Assembly: GCA_023389255.1 (NCBI GenBank)
Contig: JAEWER010000028.1
Coordinates: 1-64,000 of the forward strand
DNA: 64,000 bases
Reading direction: 5' to 3'
DNA from: Bacillota bacterium
GTDB lineage: Bacteria > Bacillota > Clostridia > Saccharofermentanales > DTU023
Part shown: positions 62,818-64,000 of the stretch, piece by piece
Layout of the letters: the number at the start of each line of letters is the position of its first letter
Numbering within the stretch: the stretch's first letter is position 1
The notes under the pieces: model-generated
The model's database searches: none
Seen by the model: the letters and a program-made list of their open reading frames with translations, nothing else
What the model was told of the DNA's origin: nothing
Position numbers and translations under genes: made by a program

Positions 62818-64000
62818 GTGCAATACACAGTAGCCATAGGAGAAAGAAAGCAGTCTGTCGAAATTCCTGAAGAATTAGTTTTGGCAGTTCTGGAGCAAAA
62901 TGAGGTTCAGGTTGAACTCACTGGAGCTGATGCTGTAAGCCAAGCTATCAACAACCCTATAGGTAGTCCTAAACTGGAAGAAATCATCAAACCGGGTGAG
63001 AAGATTGCCATCATTACTTCAGATTTGACTAGACCGATACCTTCATACATCGTGTTGCCACCATTACTTGAGCGATTACGCAAAATTGGTTGTGCTAATG
63101 AAGACATAGTTATTGTGTTTGCTTTAGGATCACACCGTAAGCAGACTGAAGCAGAGATGCGTAAATTGGTAGGGGACCAAGTTTACGATAATTATCGCTG
63201 TGAGGATGGAGATATCGATGATGTGGTGCACATGGGCACTACAAGTAGTGGCACACCAGTTGATGTTTGTCGCACGGTTGCCGAAGCTGATCGCAGAATT
63301 TGTTTGGGCAATATTGAATACCACTACTTTGCTGGTTACAGTGGAGGTGCAAAGGCGATTATGCCTGGTGTTTCCACCAGAGCTGCGATTCAAGCTAATC
63401 ACAGCATGATGGTTAGAGATACTGCAACTACTGGTAATGTTGATCACAACCCTGTACGTGATGATTTAGAAGAAGCGATCAACTATTGTCCTATAGATTT
63501 TATTGTCAATGTGGTTCTCGATGAACACAAAAAAATTATTCATGCCGTGGCTGGTCACTTTATCACTGCTCATCGTAGCGGTTGTAAGTTCCTGGATAGC
63601 CTTTATCTCAAACCTATTGCTAAACGTGCAGATATTGTTATCTGTTCACAAGGTGGCAAACCGAAAGATTTGAATTTGTATCAAACACAAAAGGCACTGG
63701 ACAATGCTAAAAATGCGGTGCGTGACGGAGGCATCATAATTTTGGTGGGTTCTTGTCAGGAAGGATTAGGCGAAGGAGTTTTTGAACGTTGGATGTTGGA
63801 ACATGATGAATCGTCCAGCATGATCAGTGATATTCAAAAACACTTTGAGCTAGGAGGGCATAAAGCCGCCGCGATTGCGATGGTATTACAACGTGCTCGT
63901 ATTTTCTTAGTTTCAGATATGGAGCATGAATTTGTCAGACGAATTTTTATGACTCCGTTCAACACAGTCCAAGAAGCCTATGATCAGGCGAAAAAAGAGC
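62818..64000 (+). CDS. Nickel-dependent lactate racemase-family (LarA) protein, truncated by window end
   Basis: The frame stays open from GTG 62818 to the right edge (394 codons). LarA residues that hold and use the nickel-pincer cofactor are all visible: His106 in ALGSHRKQ, His169 in IEYHYFAG, Lys179 in GGAKAIMPG and His195 in QANHSMM. TSDLTRPIPSY is the other hallmark. The family includes racemases and epimerases for lactate and other hydroxy acids, so the substrate here may be a sugar- or inositol-derived acid. LarB, LarC and LarE, needed to make the cofactor, are not in view. It follows lacI by nine bases, likely the same transcript. Confidence 0.88.
   Translation, partial: MQYTVAIGERKQSVEIPEELVLAVLEQNEVQVELTGADAVSQAINNPIGSPKLEEIIKPGEKIAIITSDLTRPIPSYIVLPPLLERLRKIGCANEDIVIVFALGSHRKQTEAEMRKLVGDQVYDNYRCEDGDIDDVVHMGTTSSGTPVDVCRTVAEADRRICLGNIEYHYFAGYSGGAKAIMPGVSTRAAIQANHSMMVRDTATTGNVDHNPVRDDLEEAINYCPIDFIVNVVLDEHKKIIHAVAGHFITAHRSGCKFLDSLYLKPIAKRADIVICSQGGKPKDLNLYQTQKALDNAKNAVRDGGIIILVGSCQEGLGEGVFERWMLEHDESSSMISDIQKHFELGGHKAAAIAMVLQRARIFLVSDMEHEFVRRIFMTPFNTVQEAYDQAKKE

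Noticed and set aside
1..64000. CRISPR arrays, insertion sequences, prophage, tRNA or rRNA genes
   Set aside because: I looked for repeat-spacer patterns, transposase-like frames and RNA gene signatures and saw none; the window is ordinary chromosomal sequence.

Overview
The window looks like the chromosome of a fermentative, Gram-positive-type bacterium of the Bacillota, most likely class Clostridia. Support comes from gene neighbourhoods typical of that phylum: cdaA-glmM, rpmE-DUF1385-prmC-prfA-tsaC-LMW phosphatase, rpsF-ssb-rpsR-rplI-dnaB and tilS-hpt-ftsH. Strong Shine-Dalgarno sites, frequent GTG/TTG starts and sigma-A-type promoters agree. No genus can be named from the sequence alone. 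Genes are densely packed and almost all on the plus strand; only araD and ribU are on minus. I see no tRNA, rRNA, insertion sequence, prophage or CRISPR array.

Layout. 1-16.9 kb: a partial unknown gene, an NYN/OST-HTH protein, two different phosphofructokinases (one of mixed PPi/ATP signature, one classic ATP type), polyphosphate kinase, a class-2 galactose-1-phosphate uridylyltransferase with a sugar nucleotidyltransferase, argS, a degenerate M3-peptidase-like protein, mutS2 and pta-ackA. 16.9-28 kb: rpmF, der, typA, mltG, rho, an M16C metalloprotease, rpsT, then araD (minus) and xpt. 28-34 kb: a riboflavin transporter under an FMN riboswitch (minus), a diadenylate cyclase fused to a YbbR (CdaR-like) region, glmM, an amidase-3-like protein that appears to have lost its catalytic residues, and pgeF. 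34-45.8 kb: rpmE, DUF1385, prmC, prfA, tsaC, a phosphatase, the rpsF operon with a structured leader, dnaB, tilS, hpt and ftsH. 45.9-50.7 kb: an envelope-modification cluster (SGNH hydrolase, lipoprotein, MBOAT acyltransferase, DHHW protein). 50.7-54.9 kb: a MATE exporter and a potassium-uptake set (two TrkA-type subunits and TrkH). 55-64 kb: an inositol-type catabolic locus with an ABC sugar importer, iolD, iolG, iolE, a LacI regulator and a LarA-family protein cut by the window end.

How they work together. The phosphofructokinases, pta-ackA and the sugar genes describe a saccharolytic, acetate-forming metabolism. The cdaA fusion, glmM, pgeF, mltG, the pseudo-amidase and the MBOAT cluster concern cell-wall building and decoration; c-di-AMP made by CdaA may connect to the Trk potassium system. 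The inositol locus carries LacI-type operators in front of the transporter operon and again in front of iolE, two of them nearly identical over 15 bases, so it looks like one regulon under the LacI-family protein encoded inside it.

Most notable: two probable pseudoenzymes (M3-like at 8842-10575, amidase-like at 31959-33344), the CdaA-CdaR fusion, an inositol-locus ABC importer without its own binding protein, a perfect 32-bp palindrome inside ppk, and the shared LacI operators.
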